Origin: Rahnella bruchi
Lineage (GTDB): Bacteria > Pseudomonadota > Gammaproteobacteria > Enterobacterales > Enterobacteriaceae
Reading direction: 5' to 3'
Assembly: GCF_003614975.1 (NCBI RefSeq)
Contig: NZ_QZWI01000005.1
Coordinates: 62,001-126,000 of the forward strand
Length of the DNA: 64,000 nt
This document shows, one piece after another, positions 8,562 to 15,875 of the stretch. The notes beneath the pieces were generated by a model that was not told the origin of the DNA, searched no databases, and saw only the letters and a list, made by a program, of their open reading frames with translations. The first letter of the stretch is position 1; each line of letters begins with the position of its first letter. The position numbers and the translations under genes are program-made.

Positions 8562-8952
8562 TTAATGCATGATACCTTGATCAGTAGCGATAATATTATC
8601 ATGTAAGGAAACATTTAAATGCCAGACTTGAGATATATCATTTAATGCACCTGGGTCAGGGCGTAATGTATAAATATAGTCTCCGTTTTTGAATTCAAAC
8701 CCCCGAAAATCATGACTGTAGTAGTTCGTGAGCACCCGGCCTTTAAGATGCATTCTTGCTCCCGTTTTTTTATTAATTGCATCGTAACTTACATCATCAC
8801 ATGCCATTTCACCTTCCAGACAATTAGCCTTAACATCTATATCAAAATGCTGGCCTTCAAAATCAGGTAATCCGGAATGAAGCCTGAAGTTGTTTGCAAA
8901 ACAACTTCAGGCTAAAAATCAAAGCAAGTAATATTAATATCGGTCTCTTCAT
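8562..8952 (-). pseudogene. Third immunity-like paralogue, frameshifted in the signal-peptide region
   Basis: Read in two frames, this is a full-length paralogue of the two genes upstream. An ATG at 8952 opens a signal peptide (MKRPILILLALIFSLKLFC), then the frame hits a TGA. Moving by one base restores NFRLHSGLPDFEGQHFDID followed by the family signature C-x6-C-x-DVSY and INKKTGARMHLKGR, ending in ATDQGIMH. One extra base near 8895-8900 explains it. The break lies inside a perfect 15-bp inverted repeat. An internal ATG at 8804 could give an 81-residue product without an export signal, which would not protect the periplasm. It could also be a sequencing error or a phase-variable state. Confidence 0.8.
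8881..8913. repeat. Perfect 15-bp inverted repeat with 3-base spacer
   Basis: AGCCTGAAGTTGTTT (8881-8895), spacer GCA, then its exact reverse complement (8899-8913). It lies inside the coding region of the third immunity-like gene, exactly where the frame breaks. The neighbouring paralogues do not seem to share this palindrome. Confidence 0.9.
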
Positions 8953-8983
8953 ATATCATTAGTTCCATTTTAATTGGCTAATG

Positions 8984-9373
8984 CTACTGCATAATCCCCT
9001 CATCAAATGCGATAACTTTATCTTTATGAAAAACATTTAAGTTCCAAATTTTTACTGACTCAGTCCCCTTTGAATTATTAGGGTTGAGGACGTAACTATA
9101 ATCGCCGTTATCAAATATATACCCCTGAAAATTATAATTATTAGGATTAAACATTACCCGCCCCTTCAGGTGCAACCGGGCTCCTGTTTTCTTATTGATA
9201 GAATCATAACTCACGTCCGGACATGTAACCTCTCCCTCTTGACAACGCTCCCGTATATCAATATCGAAATGCTTCCCCTGAAAGGTTGGAGTACCGGGAT
9301 GTAATTTGTAATTGCTTCCATAACAATTCACACTAAACATGAACATAAACGCCATTATCATATTTATTTTCAT
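8984..9373 (-). CDS. Secreted immunity-like protein, paralogue 2 (predicted lysozyme-effector immunity)
   Basis: 129 residues with an N-terminal signal peptide ending near NCYG. The mature part shares a family pattern with its two neighbours: NYKLHPG, FQG-x2-FDID, then C-x6-C-x-DVSY, a SINKKTGARLHLKGR block, an aromatic GYIFDNGDYSYVL strand, and a final WNLNV...KVIAFDEGIM. No lipobox is seen, so a soluble periplasmic protein is expected. I do not recognise a characterised family; similar proteins occur in enterobacterial type VI loci as hypotheticals. Its place after a lysozyme gene argues for immunity by inhibition, which is an inference. Confidence 0.72.
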   Translation of the reverse strand: MKINMIMAFMFMFSVNCYGSNYKLHPGTPTFQGKHFDIDIRERCQEGEVTCPDVSYDSINKKTGARLHLKGRVMFNPNNYNFQGYIFDNGDYSYVLNPNNSKGTESVKIWNLNVFHKDKVIAFDEGIMQ

Positions 9374-9405
9374 AAATTATAAAACCTGCTTTAACTAAAT
9401 GAAAA

Positions 9406-9792
9406 TTAATACATATTACCTTCATCACTTGCGATAGTTTTCCCTTGATATATCACATTCAACACCCACCATTCTTTAGACTTTGTCGAAGGTGAATAAT
9501 CCGCCGTTAACTGATATAAATATTTTCCATTTTCGAACTCATACCATTGGCGATCCTTTGTTGGGTTAGATAAAAGTTTGCCAGTCAGATGAAGCCTCTC
9601 TCCTGTCTTCCTATTAATAGCCTCATAGCTCACGTCGTAACATGTCAGACTGGTTTCAGGACAACGCGCTTTCAGTTCGATCTCGAATTTTTCTCCCTGA
9701 AAGGAACGAATACCAGGGTGCAGTTTATATCCTCCTGCATAACAATTTACAGAAACTAAGGTGATCAACGTAAAAACCATCAATAATCTCAT
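9406..9792 (-). CDS. Secreted immunity-like protein, paralogue 1 (cognate partner of the lysozyme effector)
   Basis: 128 residues with signal peptide MRLLMVFTLITLVSVNCYA. It has the shared pattern KLHPG, FQGEKFEIELKARC, C-x6-C-x-DVSY, INRKTGERLHLTGKLL, FENGKYLYQL, and WWVLNVIYQGKTIASDEG. The two cysteines could form a disulfide in the periplasm. Its ATG overlaps the stop codon of the lysozyme gene (ATGA), so the two are translationally coupled, the usual arrangement of toxin and immunity genes. It is the most likely cognate inhibitor; the two downstream copies may be duplicates against related toxins. Confidence 0.75.
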   Translation of the reverse strand: MRLLMVFTLITLVSVNCYAGGYKLHPGIRSFQGEKFEIELKARCPETSLTCYDVSYEAINRKTGERLHLTGKLLSNPTKDRQWYEFENGKYLYQLTADYSPSTKSKEWWVLNVIYQGKTIASDEGNMY

Positions 9793-10610
9793 CGCGCATA
9801 TACCCCGTTGTGAAAAATATTAATCTCTGATTTTCGCCTGTTAATCAATCCGTTTGTGATATGACCATTTGCATATTTCCAGCGTAACCATGCTTCATCT
9901 ATGTCTGCCCGTGATTCACCGTTGATGACTTTTAAAACTTCAGATGTGATGAATCCTGTATCTTTTTCTGCATCCCCGTAACCAATATTAAATACTAAAA
10001 TCATTACGGCATCATATTCATTTTGAGAAAGAGTGTTTTTTATAAGTTTTTTTGTTTTAATTTCCATTTCGCTCATATCTTTTTGGTATAACTCGTTAGA
10101 TTGCATTTCATTAATACCATTTTTATATTTTTCGAACTCTACCCTCCCATCTATTAAATGTCCATATCCAATAGTGGCGCCTTTGACATATTCAGATATT
10201 TCATGGCCAGTGCCATCAAAATATGGTTTCAGTCTTAAACTCTCATAATTCTTGATTAGCGCATGTCCCTGCGGGCTAACCGATAACTCGTTCACATTTT
10301 TTCTCACCCTACTCACAACCGGCGAATTACTTGCAGGGGGTACAACCGCATCCAGTTTTGGCATTCCCTGCGAGAAATGTCCAAATTGCAACCGGCGGAG
10401 GGTTGCACCACCAGGTTCAACCAGGCCATCAGGTAATGACATAAACCGTTGCTGAAATTTTCTTATGGCAGCGACAGTTTTCGAACCACAATTGCCGTCA
10501 ACAACCAAGTCAGGAAATCCAGAATTCTTGAGACGATACTGAACTTCGATTACATCATGGAATAAGTTCTCGCCAAAATATCCGACACTTCGGCTTAAAG
10601 AGGAAGGCAT
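9789..10610 (-). CDS. Peptidoglycan-binding lysozyme (GH24-like muramidase), predicted type VI effector
   Basis: 273 residues. Residues 15-75 form a peptidoglycan-binding-1 domain (VIEVQYRLKNSGF, VDGNCGSKTVAAIRKFQQRF). Residues 112-270 are a phage-type lysozyme domain: the catalytic Glu is Glu123 in KNYESLRLKPY, and the TIGYGHLI block gives Thr146. An aspartate near 132 could be the third catalytic residue, by comparison with T4 lysozyme Glu11-Asp20-Thr26. The late NALI-type stretch is MILVFNIGYG. There is no signal peptide and no holin or spanin gene, which argues against a phage lysis cassette and for delivery by another route. It heads an operon with three secreted paralogues and faces hcp. 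Confidence 0.85.
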   Translation of the reverse strand: MPSSLSRSVGYFGENLFHDVIEVQYRLKNSGFPDLVVDGNCGSKTVAAIRKFQQRFMSLPDGLVEPGGATLRRLQFGHFSQGMPKLDAVVPPASNSPVVSRVRKNVNELSVSPQGHALIKNYESLRLKPYFDGTGHEISEYVKGATIGYGHLIDGRVEFEKYKNGINEMQSNELYQKDMSEMEIKTKKLIKNTLSQNEYDAVMILVFNIGYGDAEKDTGFITSEVLKVINGESRADIDEAWLRWKYANGHITNGLINRRKSEINIFHNGVYAR

Positions 10611-10631
10611 TTCAATATCCCTATTGTTATG

Positions 10632-10650
10632 AATTCACGCGCCGTGAATT
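10632..10650. promoter_or_regulatory. Inverted repeat upstream of the lysozyme operon
   Basis: AATTCACG-CGC-CGTGAATT, a perfect 8-bp inverted repeat 22 bases before the lysozyme ATG. It could be an operator or a 5'-UTR hairpin. No regulator for it is encoded beside it. Confidence 0.5.
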
Positions 10651-10785
10651 ATATTTCACAGCGAGTCTGTTGTGATAAAACATTCATTAAATAAATAGTT
10701 TACTAACAATGAATAATAACAAGGAAAAGGCAGGAAGGTATTTTATAAATATCAGATTTGAGAGAACTGCGGAGATTATTGATCA

Positions 10786-10829
10786 TTCTTTCTACGGCAT
10801 GAGTAATCAACTCATCGCCGCAGAAAGAA
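10786..10829 (-). terminator. Terminator of the DHA2 exporter gene
   Basis: A nearly perfect 19-bp inverted repeat (arms ending ATGAGT and ACTCAT around AATCA) just beyond the exporter stop codon. The arms contain TTCTTTCT/AGAAAGAA, so the minus-strand transcript ends in a U-rich tract. Confidence 0.75.
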
Positions 10830-10843
10830 ATTTAAACCAGTCA

Positions 10844-12343
10844 CTATTTCTTCAGCACCGCATCTTTTTGCAGCAGTGAAAGGACAAACGCCAGCACCAT
10901 CACGCATGCGGCAATCAGATACACCGAGTGCAGCGCCGAACCAAACGACTGCAAATAATCATCGCGGATGGCGGCCGGTAATTCCTGGACGGCCTGCGCG
11001 CCCATTGAACGAGGAAGAACAGTGCCTTCGGGGATCCGCGCTATCAGCTGATCACGCAGAACGTGAGTGAAAATCGCGCCAAACATCGCCACACCGATGG
11101 AACCGCCAATCGAGCGGAACAAGGTAACGCCGGACGTCGCCACGCCCATCTGTTTCATCGAAACCGAGTTTTGCACCGCCAGCACCAGCACCTGCATCAC
11201 CATACCCAGACCGAAACCGAGTACGCCGATATAGAGATACAGCATATGTACCGGTGTACTGACTTTCAAAAAGCCCAGCAGCACCATGCCGACGAAACTC
11301 AGGAGTGTCCCGATAATCGGGAAGATGCGATAACGACCGATGCGGCTGATCAGGCGTCCGCTGATAATCGAACTGACCAGCAACGCCCCCATCAGCGGCA
11401 GCAATTGCATCCCCGCTTGCGACGGCGACGAACCTTTCACCACCTGCAAATACAGCGGCAGGAACGTCATCGAGCCCATCAGCGACATACCGATAATAAA
11501 ACTTATCGCACAGCTGAGCAGGAACGTCCGCTCGCGGAACAGGCCGAGCGGGATGATCGGCTCGGCCGCCAGTGTCTCTTCATAAATAAAACCACCCAGC
11601 GTCACCAGTCCGAAGGCCAGAATGCACCACAGCTGTGGATCAGACCACTGATACACCGTACCGCCTTCGCTGGTGAACAAAATGATGCTGGTCAGCGCTG
11701 CGGCCAGATAGCCCGCGCCGAGAAAATCGATTTCATGGCGGATACGCACGCTTTGCGATTTCAGTGCTACGCCGATAACCAGCAGGGCAAAAATACCCAG
11801 CGGCACGTTGATATAGAAAATCCAGCGCCAGGAAATATGTTCAACCAGAAAACCGCCAATCAGCGGCCCGATGACCGTCGCCAGACCAAATACGCCGCCG
11901 AACAGACCCTGGTATTTTCCGCGTTCAGAGGGCGAGATGACATCACCGACTGCCGCCATACTGACCACCATCAGTCCGCCTCCGCCCAGCCCCTGCAGGG
12001 CGCGCATCAGGATCAGCTGCGTCATATTTTGCGCCAGTCCGCACAATACCGAACCGATAAGGAACACGACAATCGCCGTTTGCAGCACGATTTTGCGCCC
12101 GAGCAGGTCACCAAACTTACCGTACAGCGGCACCACTATCGTGGAAGCCAGCAGATAAGAGGTCACAACCCATGAAAGCTGTTCCAGTCCGCCGAGCTCA
12201 CTGACGATGGTCGGCAACGCGGTGGACACAATGGTCTGGTCGAGTGCGGCCAGCAGCATCACCAGCATCAGCGCGGAGAACAGCAGCTTTATCGATGGCT
12301 TCTGCTCCGTCACATCACTCTGTGCCGAATTTATTGTCGTCAT
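10844..12343 (-). CDS. MFS multidrug exporter, DHA2 (EmrB/QacA) family
   Basis: About 499 residues from the ATG at 12343. An earlier in-frame ATG at 12352 is abutted by CAGG, while AGGATG lies well placed for 12343. Fourteen membrane segments fit DHA2. Signatures are [14 protein letters not shown] in segment 1 (motif D1), [10 protein letters not shown] between 2 and 3 (motif A), [14 protein letters not shown] (motif B) and [25 protein letters not shown] (motif C, antiporter). It should pump drugs out in exchange for protons. It is divergent from a TetR gene across a 75-85 base region with an inverted repeat, so repression by that TetR is expected. EmrA-like partners are absent. Confidence 0.93.
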   Translation of the reverse strand: MTTINSAQSDVTEQKPSIKLLFSALMLVMLLAALDQTIVSTALPTIVSELGGLEQLSWVVTSYLLASTIVVPLYGKFGDLLGRKIVLQTAIVVFLIGSVLCGLAQNMTQLILMRALQGLGGGGLMVVSMAAVGDVISPSERGKYQGLFGGVFGLATVIGPLIGGFLVEHISWRWIFYINVPLGIFALLVIGVALKSQSVRIRHEIDFLGAGYLAAALTSIILFTSEGGTVYQWSDPQLWCILAFGLVTLGGFIYEETLAAEPIIPLGLFRERTFLLSCAISFIIGMSLMGSMTFLPLYLQVVKGSSPSQAGMQLLPLMGALLVSSIISGRLISRIGRYRIFPIIGTLLSFVGMVLLGFLKVSTPVHMLYLYIGVLGFGLGMVMQVLVLAVQNSVSMKQMGVATSGVTLFRSIGGSIGVAMFGAIFTHVLRDQLIARIPEGTVLPRSMGAQAVQELPAAIRDDYLQSFGSALHSVYLIAACVMVLAFVLSLLQKDAVLKK

Positions 12344-12363
12344 AAATGACATCCTGACTTGTA

Positions 12364-12385
12364 ATTAATTAACTGTATAATTAAT
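12364..12385. promoter_or_regulatory. Candidate TetR operator
   Basis: ATTAATTA-ACTGTA-TAATTAAT, an 8-bp inverted repeat with a 6-base centre in the short divergent region between the exporter and its TetR-type neighbour. Position and symmetry fit a TetR dimer site; binding is inferred. Confidence 0.55.
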
Positions 12386-12427
12386 ATTGAAGCATCAAAT
12401 TCATCTGGTCAATGGATCAAACACCTT

Positions 12428-13129
12428 ATGGCAGACAGAAAAATCTCAGAAACGGCTAAATCCGCACAAATGGATCAAAAACTGGAGACAACGACGGGGC
12501 GTCGACCGGGGCGTCCGCGCAGTGGGAAAACCGGAGCGGATAAACGTGAACTGTTGCTGGATGCCGCCCTGAAGCTGTTTGCCCAATACGGCATTGCCGA
12601 AACACCTCTGAGCATGATCGCCAAAGAAGCGGGCGTTACCACCGCCATGTTGCATTACTATTTCAAGACCCGCGAACAATTGCTGGACGTGATGATTGAT
12701 GAACGTTTTCAGCCGGTTCGCGCTGGTTTTACCGACATTTTTGAAACCCACGCCGACGATCCGCTGATGGCAATCACTAACATGGCGCAGTGCATGATTG
12801 ATGCGGCAGAAAAATATCCGTGGGTGGCGCCGCTGTGGGTACGTGAAGTCATCAGCGAAAGCGGCATGCTGAAAAAACGCATGGAAGAACGTAACGGCGA
12901 TAAGAATCGCAAAATTGTGCAGGAATGTATTAGCCGCTGGCAGTCCGAAGGACGGCTGAATCCGGATCTCAATCCGGCATTACTGTTCATTTCACTGTTT
13001 GGTCTGACGCTGTTCCCGATGGCCTCAATGAAAATGCGGCAGGAAGGCGCATCGCCAATTTCTCCTGATATGCTGCGCAAACACGTCTCACTTTTGCTGT
13101 TCCATGGCGTTGCACCACAGAAACCCTAA
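12428..13129 (+). CDS. TetR/AcrR family transcriptional repressor
   Basis: 233 residues. After a basic lead (GRRPGRPRSGK) comes the TetR helix-turn-helix: REVLL-type helix DAALKLFAQYGIAETPLSMIAKEAGVTTAMLHYYFKTREQLL (about 48-90). The C-terminal ligand domain has a TetR_C form with PWVAPLWVREVISESGML. An internal Met at residue 15 is a possible start because no strong ribosome site precedes the first ATG. It is divergent from the DHA2 exporter and most likely represses it until a drug or metabolite binds. Confidence 0.9.
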   Translation: MADRKISETAKSAQMDQKLETTTGRRPGRPRSGKTGADKRELLLDAALKLFAQYGIAETPLSMIAKEAGVTTAMLHYYFKTREQLLDVMIDERFQPVRAGFTDIFETHADDPLMAITNMAQCMIDAAEKYPWVAPLWVREVISESGMLKKRMEERNGDKNRKIVQECISRWQSEGRLNPDLNPALLFISLFGLTLFPMASMKMRQEGASPISPDMLRKHVSLLLFHGVAPQKP

Positions 13130-13261
13130 GCGAAATTCTGGCGGGCGCGGGTACTGCCGCGCAACTCACTTAAATCCCTTTATTTTGTAATGAAAAAAAC
13201 TGCGCAGACTCCTTTATGATGTAACGAAAATGTTGCCGTTACTCAGGGAATGCCGTTTAAC

Positions 13262-14476
13262 ATGAAGGGAATGCCACCGCTGATCCTCGCTCTGCTCACC
13301 AGTTCGTTAGTGCTTACTATCGGACGCGGTGTCACGCTGCCGTTTATCACTATTTATCTGACTGAGCATTATCATCTGCTGCCAAAAAGCGTCGGGATTA
13401 TTCTCGGGGCCAGTCTGGCTATCGGTATTCTCAGCAGTCTGTACGGTGGCTATCTGGTGGATAAATTTAATCACCGGACGCTGATAACCGTCTCTGTCAG
13501 CCTGTTTGGTCTGAGCTTTTTACTGCTGCCGTTTCTGCCCAATGTGACCGGTGTTCTTCTGGTTCTGGCGCTGCTGAACGCCTCTTACGCTCTGCTCAGC
13601 ATTACGCTTAAGGCTTGTATCGCCAGCTGGTTGCCGGTGGAAAAACGGGTGAAAGCCTTTTCGATGAACTACACGCTGGTAAACGTCGGCTGGGCGGTGG
13701 GTTCGTCGCTTGGCGTGTGGCTGGCGGGTTTCAGCCCGATGCTGCCGTTTGTGATATCAGGCGCGCTGGCCCTCGGCACCGTGATTTCCCTGACCTGGGG
13801 GTTGCGTAACATTCCAAATAATCCGCCGCCGATGTCAGTGGAGCAAAAGCCACTGCCCAAACCTAATCTGCGCCAGACGCTGAGCATTCTGGCTCATGAC
13901 CGCCGCCTGATTTACTTCACGCTGGGCAGTACGCTGGGGTCGATTGTCTTCGGGCAGTTCGCCGGGTATCTGTCGCAATATCTGATTCTGGTCTCGAACG
14001 CTGCGTTCGCGTACAAAATCATCGGCGCGGTGATGATCACCAACGCCGTGATTGTGATTGCCTTCCAGTACGTTTTAAGCAGCCGGATGAAGCAGAATAC
14101 GCTGCTGAAATGGCTGCTGCTGGGCACCCTTTTCTTCATCATCGGCCTGATAGGCTTTATGACCGCCGGACAATCCGTATTGTTCTGGGTGATCGCGATG
14201 GCGATTTTCAGTTTCGGCGAACTGATCGTCATTCCGGTGGAATACATGTTTATCGACTTCATTGCGCCGGAAAACATGAAAGGCAGCTACTACGGGATGC
14301 AGAACCTAAGCAATCTCGGCGGCGCCATCAACCCGGTTATGTGCGGTTTTCTGCTCAGCTACGCCGCACCGCCGGTAATGTTTATTGCGCTGATCGCCTC
14401 CTCAGTCGGCGGCCTGGTATTCTTCTGGATGGGACACCGGCTGGCGGCTGATAGAGTGCGCGCGCCGGCTGTTTAA
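13262..14476 (+). CDS. MFS efflux transporter, YdeE-like
   Basis: About 404 residues with 12 membrane segments. The opening LLTSSLVLTIGRGVTLPFITIYL and the ITLKACIASWLP and SMNYTLVNVGWAVGSSLG blocks resemble E. coli YdeE, an MFS exporter linked to dipeptide and drug efflux. An ATG at 13250 is in frame, but AGGGA abuts it; the ATG at 13262 has that ribosome site 12 bases upstream and gives an N-terminus of the YdeE length. Its stop is convergent with a gene remnant after ada. The substrate is not predictable. Confidence 0.85.
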   Translation: MKGMPPLILALLTSSLVLTIGRGVTLPFITIYLTEHYHLLPKSVGIILGASLAIGILSSLYGGYLVDKFNHRTLITVSVSLFGLSFLLLPFLPNVTGVLLVLALLNASYALLSITLKACIASWLPVEKRVKAFSMNYTLVNVGWAVGSSLGVWLAGFSPMLPFVISGALALGTVISLTWGLRNIPNNPPPMSVEQKPLPKPNLRQTLSILAHDRRLIYFTLGSTLGSIVFGQFAGYLSQYLILVSNAAFAYKIIGAVMITNAVIVIAFQYVLSSRMKQNTLLKWLLLGTLFFIIGLIGFMTAGQSVLFWVIAMAIFSFGELIVIPVEYMFIDFIAPENMKGSYYGMQNLSNLGGAINPVMCGFLLSYAAPPVMFIALIASSVGGLVFFWMGHRLAADRVRAPAV

Positions 14477-14510
14477 GGGTTTCCATCAGCCCGATATAAG
14501 CATAAAGATC

Positions 14511-14651
14511 CTAGCTTAAGCGGCTGTCACCCGCCGCTGTGAGCGCGGCCAGCGGCGGCGTCAGGCTGCTGACCACGATGTTATATAAAATGACCAGATT
14601 GTGTTTCTGATGTAGCGATGAAAATGCCAGTGCCTGACGTTGCTGACTCAT
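14511..14651 (-). pseudogene. Remnant of an isocitrate lyase/PEP mutase-family gene behind ada
   Basis: An ATG at 14651 with a strong AAGGAG site, 14 bases after the ada stop, opens a 46-residue frame starting MSQQRQALAFSSLHQ, then LVILYNI. This resembles the start of isocitrate lyase/phosphoenolpyruvate mutase-family proteins, which begin with a similar helix and continue LYNIWDAGSA. Here that second block is missing: the frame runs on as VVSSLTPPLAALTAAGD to a TAG, and the rest of the barrel is absent. Strong translation signals on a stump suggest a deletion. The family call rests on about 25 residues, so it is tentative. Confidence 0.45.
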
Positions 14652-14665
14652 ACTCTGCTCCTTGT

Positions 14666-15724
14666 TTAGCGGCTCAGCGCCATTCTTCGTTCGTGTTCAA
14701 TCAGCCAGCGCTTGCGCCACAATCCGCCGCCATAACCGGTCAGCGAACCGTCGGCACCGATTACGCGATGGCAAGGGATCAGAATAGAAATCTGGTTAGC
14801 GCCGTTTGCCCTGGCGACGGCGCGCGATGCCGTTGCCTGCCCGATGTCCGCTGCCAGCGCGGAATAACTGCGCAGTTCGCCCGCAGGAATGGCTCTGAGC
14901 GCATCCCAGACTTTACGGGTAAACAAGGAACCGAACTCTGCCAGCGGCGTGACAAACGCCTGTTTCCCGCCCGAGAAATACGCCGCCAGTTCCTGTTCGA
15001 CCTGCTCAATCAGCGCGTTGCGGCCAAAAATAATTTCAGATGACGTCATTTTTTTCAGCCGCTCAATTTCATTGGGCAGTGCCGGACGGTCAATAAACTC
15101 CAGCAGGTACAGCGCGTCATGGCGGGCAATCGCCAGCATCGAACCGATCGGCGTATCCAGCCAGTCTGCGTTGAGAAACTGATGCTTTCTGGCCTGGCTG
15201 GGATTGAGCCCGATTTGCCGGGTGATCGCCGCACGAAATCCACTGCCAGATTCAAAGCTGGCATCCAGCTGAGCATCAATAACCTGTTCACCTCCGGCCA
15301 GCGCATCGATACCTTTCCCGACCCTGCGCAGGCGCGCCATTTCCAGAAAAGTGATGCCAAACTGCCGCTTAAAAGCCCGGCGGGCAGTGGAAGGATCGAC
15401 GCTCAGTGCCTGCACATCACCTTCGCTCCATTTTTTGTCCGGCTCATTTTCCAGCGCAGCCAGTAATTTCAGCACCAGCGGGTCTTTTTCTCCGCCCTGC
15501 ATCAGCGGACGGCAGCGTTTGCAGGGCCGGAATCCGGCTTCCATCGCGCTGACCATCGACGGATAAAACACCGAATTCTCGCGTTTGGGCTTGCGCGCCG
15601 GACAGGTCAGCCGGCAGAAAATCCCGGTGCTTTTCACGCCGACAAAGGCAAAGCCGTCATAGGCCGGATCACGGGCAATCAGCGCAGAATAGAGAACATC
15701 ATCGTCAGGCAAATCGAAGAGCAT
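14666..15724 (-). CDS. ada: Bifunctional alkylation-damage sensor and O6-methylguanine-DNA methyltransferase Ada
   Basis: 352 residues, like E. coli Ada (354). The N-terminal zinc site is Cys37, Cys41, Cys68, Cys71 (GIFCRLTCPARKPK and RPCKRC); Cys37 takes methyl groups from phosphotriesters and turns Ada into an activator. An AraC-type helix-turn-helix follows (about 85-180, STARRAFKRQFGITFLEMAR). The C-terminal methyltransferase has the PCHRVIG active site with Cys318. It repairs O6-methylguanine and activates the adaptive response. alkB does not follow it as in E. coli; a small gene remnant does. Confidence 0.96.
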   Translation of the reverse strand: MLFDLPDDDVLYSALIARDPAYDGFAFVGVKSTGIFCRLTCPARKPKRENSVFYPSMVSAMEAGFRPCKRCRPLMQGGEKDPLVLKLLAALENEPDKKWSEGDVQALSVDPSTARRAFKRQFGITFLEMARLRRVGKGIDALAGGEQVIDAQLDASFESGSGFRAAITRQIGLNPSQARKHQFLNADWLDTPIGSMLAIARHDALYLLEFIDRPALPNEIERLKKMTSSEIIFGRNALIEQVEQELAAYFSGGKQAFVTPLAEFGSLFTRKVWDALRAIPAGELRSYSALAADIGQATASRAVARANGANQISILIPCHRVIGADGSLTGYGGGLWRKRWLIEHERRMALSR

Positions 15725-15842
15725 GATTTAACTCGCAGACCGGAAACATTGAGGAAAAGCATAAGGGAATTTGAACAGGCGTAGCGACGTTTTTCGGGCG
15801 TTGATTTTAACTCTTTCCGTTCACTCTTCCCGGCAAGAAAAT

Positions 15843-15869
15843 CCGTGCCCGGCGGGATACCAGGCACGG
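15843..15869 (-). terminator. Terminator of dcp
   Basis: CCGTGCC / GGCACGG stem, seven bases beyond the dcp stop codon; the minus-strand transcript continues into ATTTTCTT. Confidence 0.75.
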
Positions 15870-15875
15870 CCATTT

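Noticed and set aside
8015-10610. Prophage lysis cassette
   Set aside because: There is no holin, spanin, integrase or structural gene, and the lysozyme is followed by secreted paralogues and faced by hcp.
11063-12175. A 370-codon open frame on the plus strand
   Set aside because: It is the antisense shadow of the DHA2 exporter, rich in His, Gln and Arg, with no family features.
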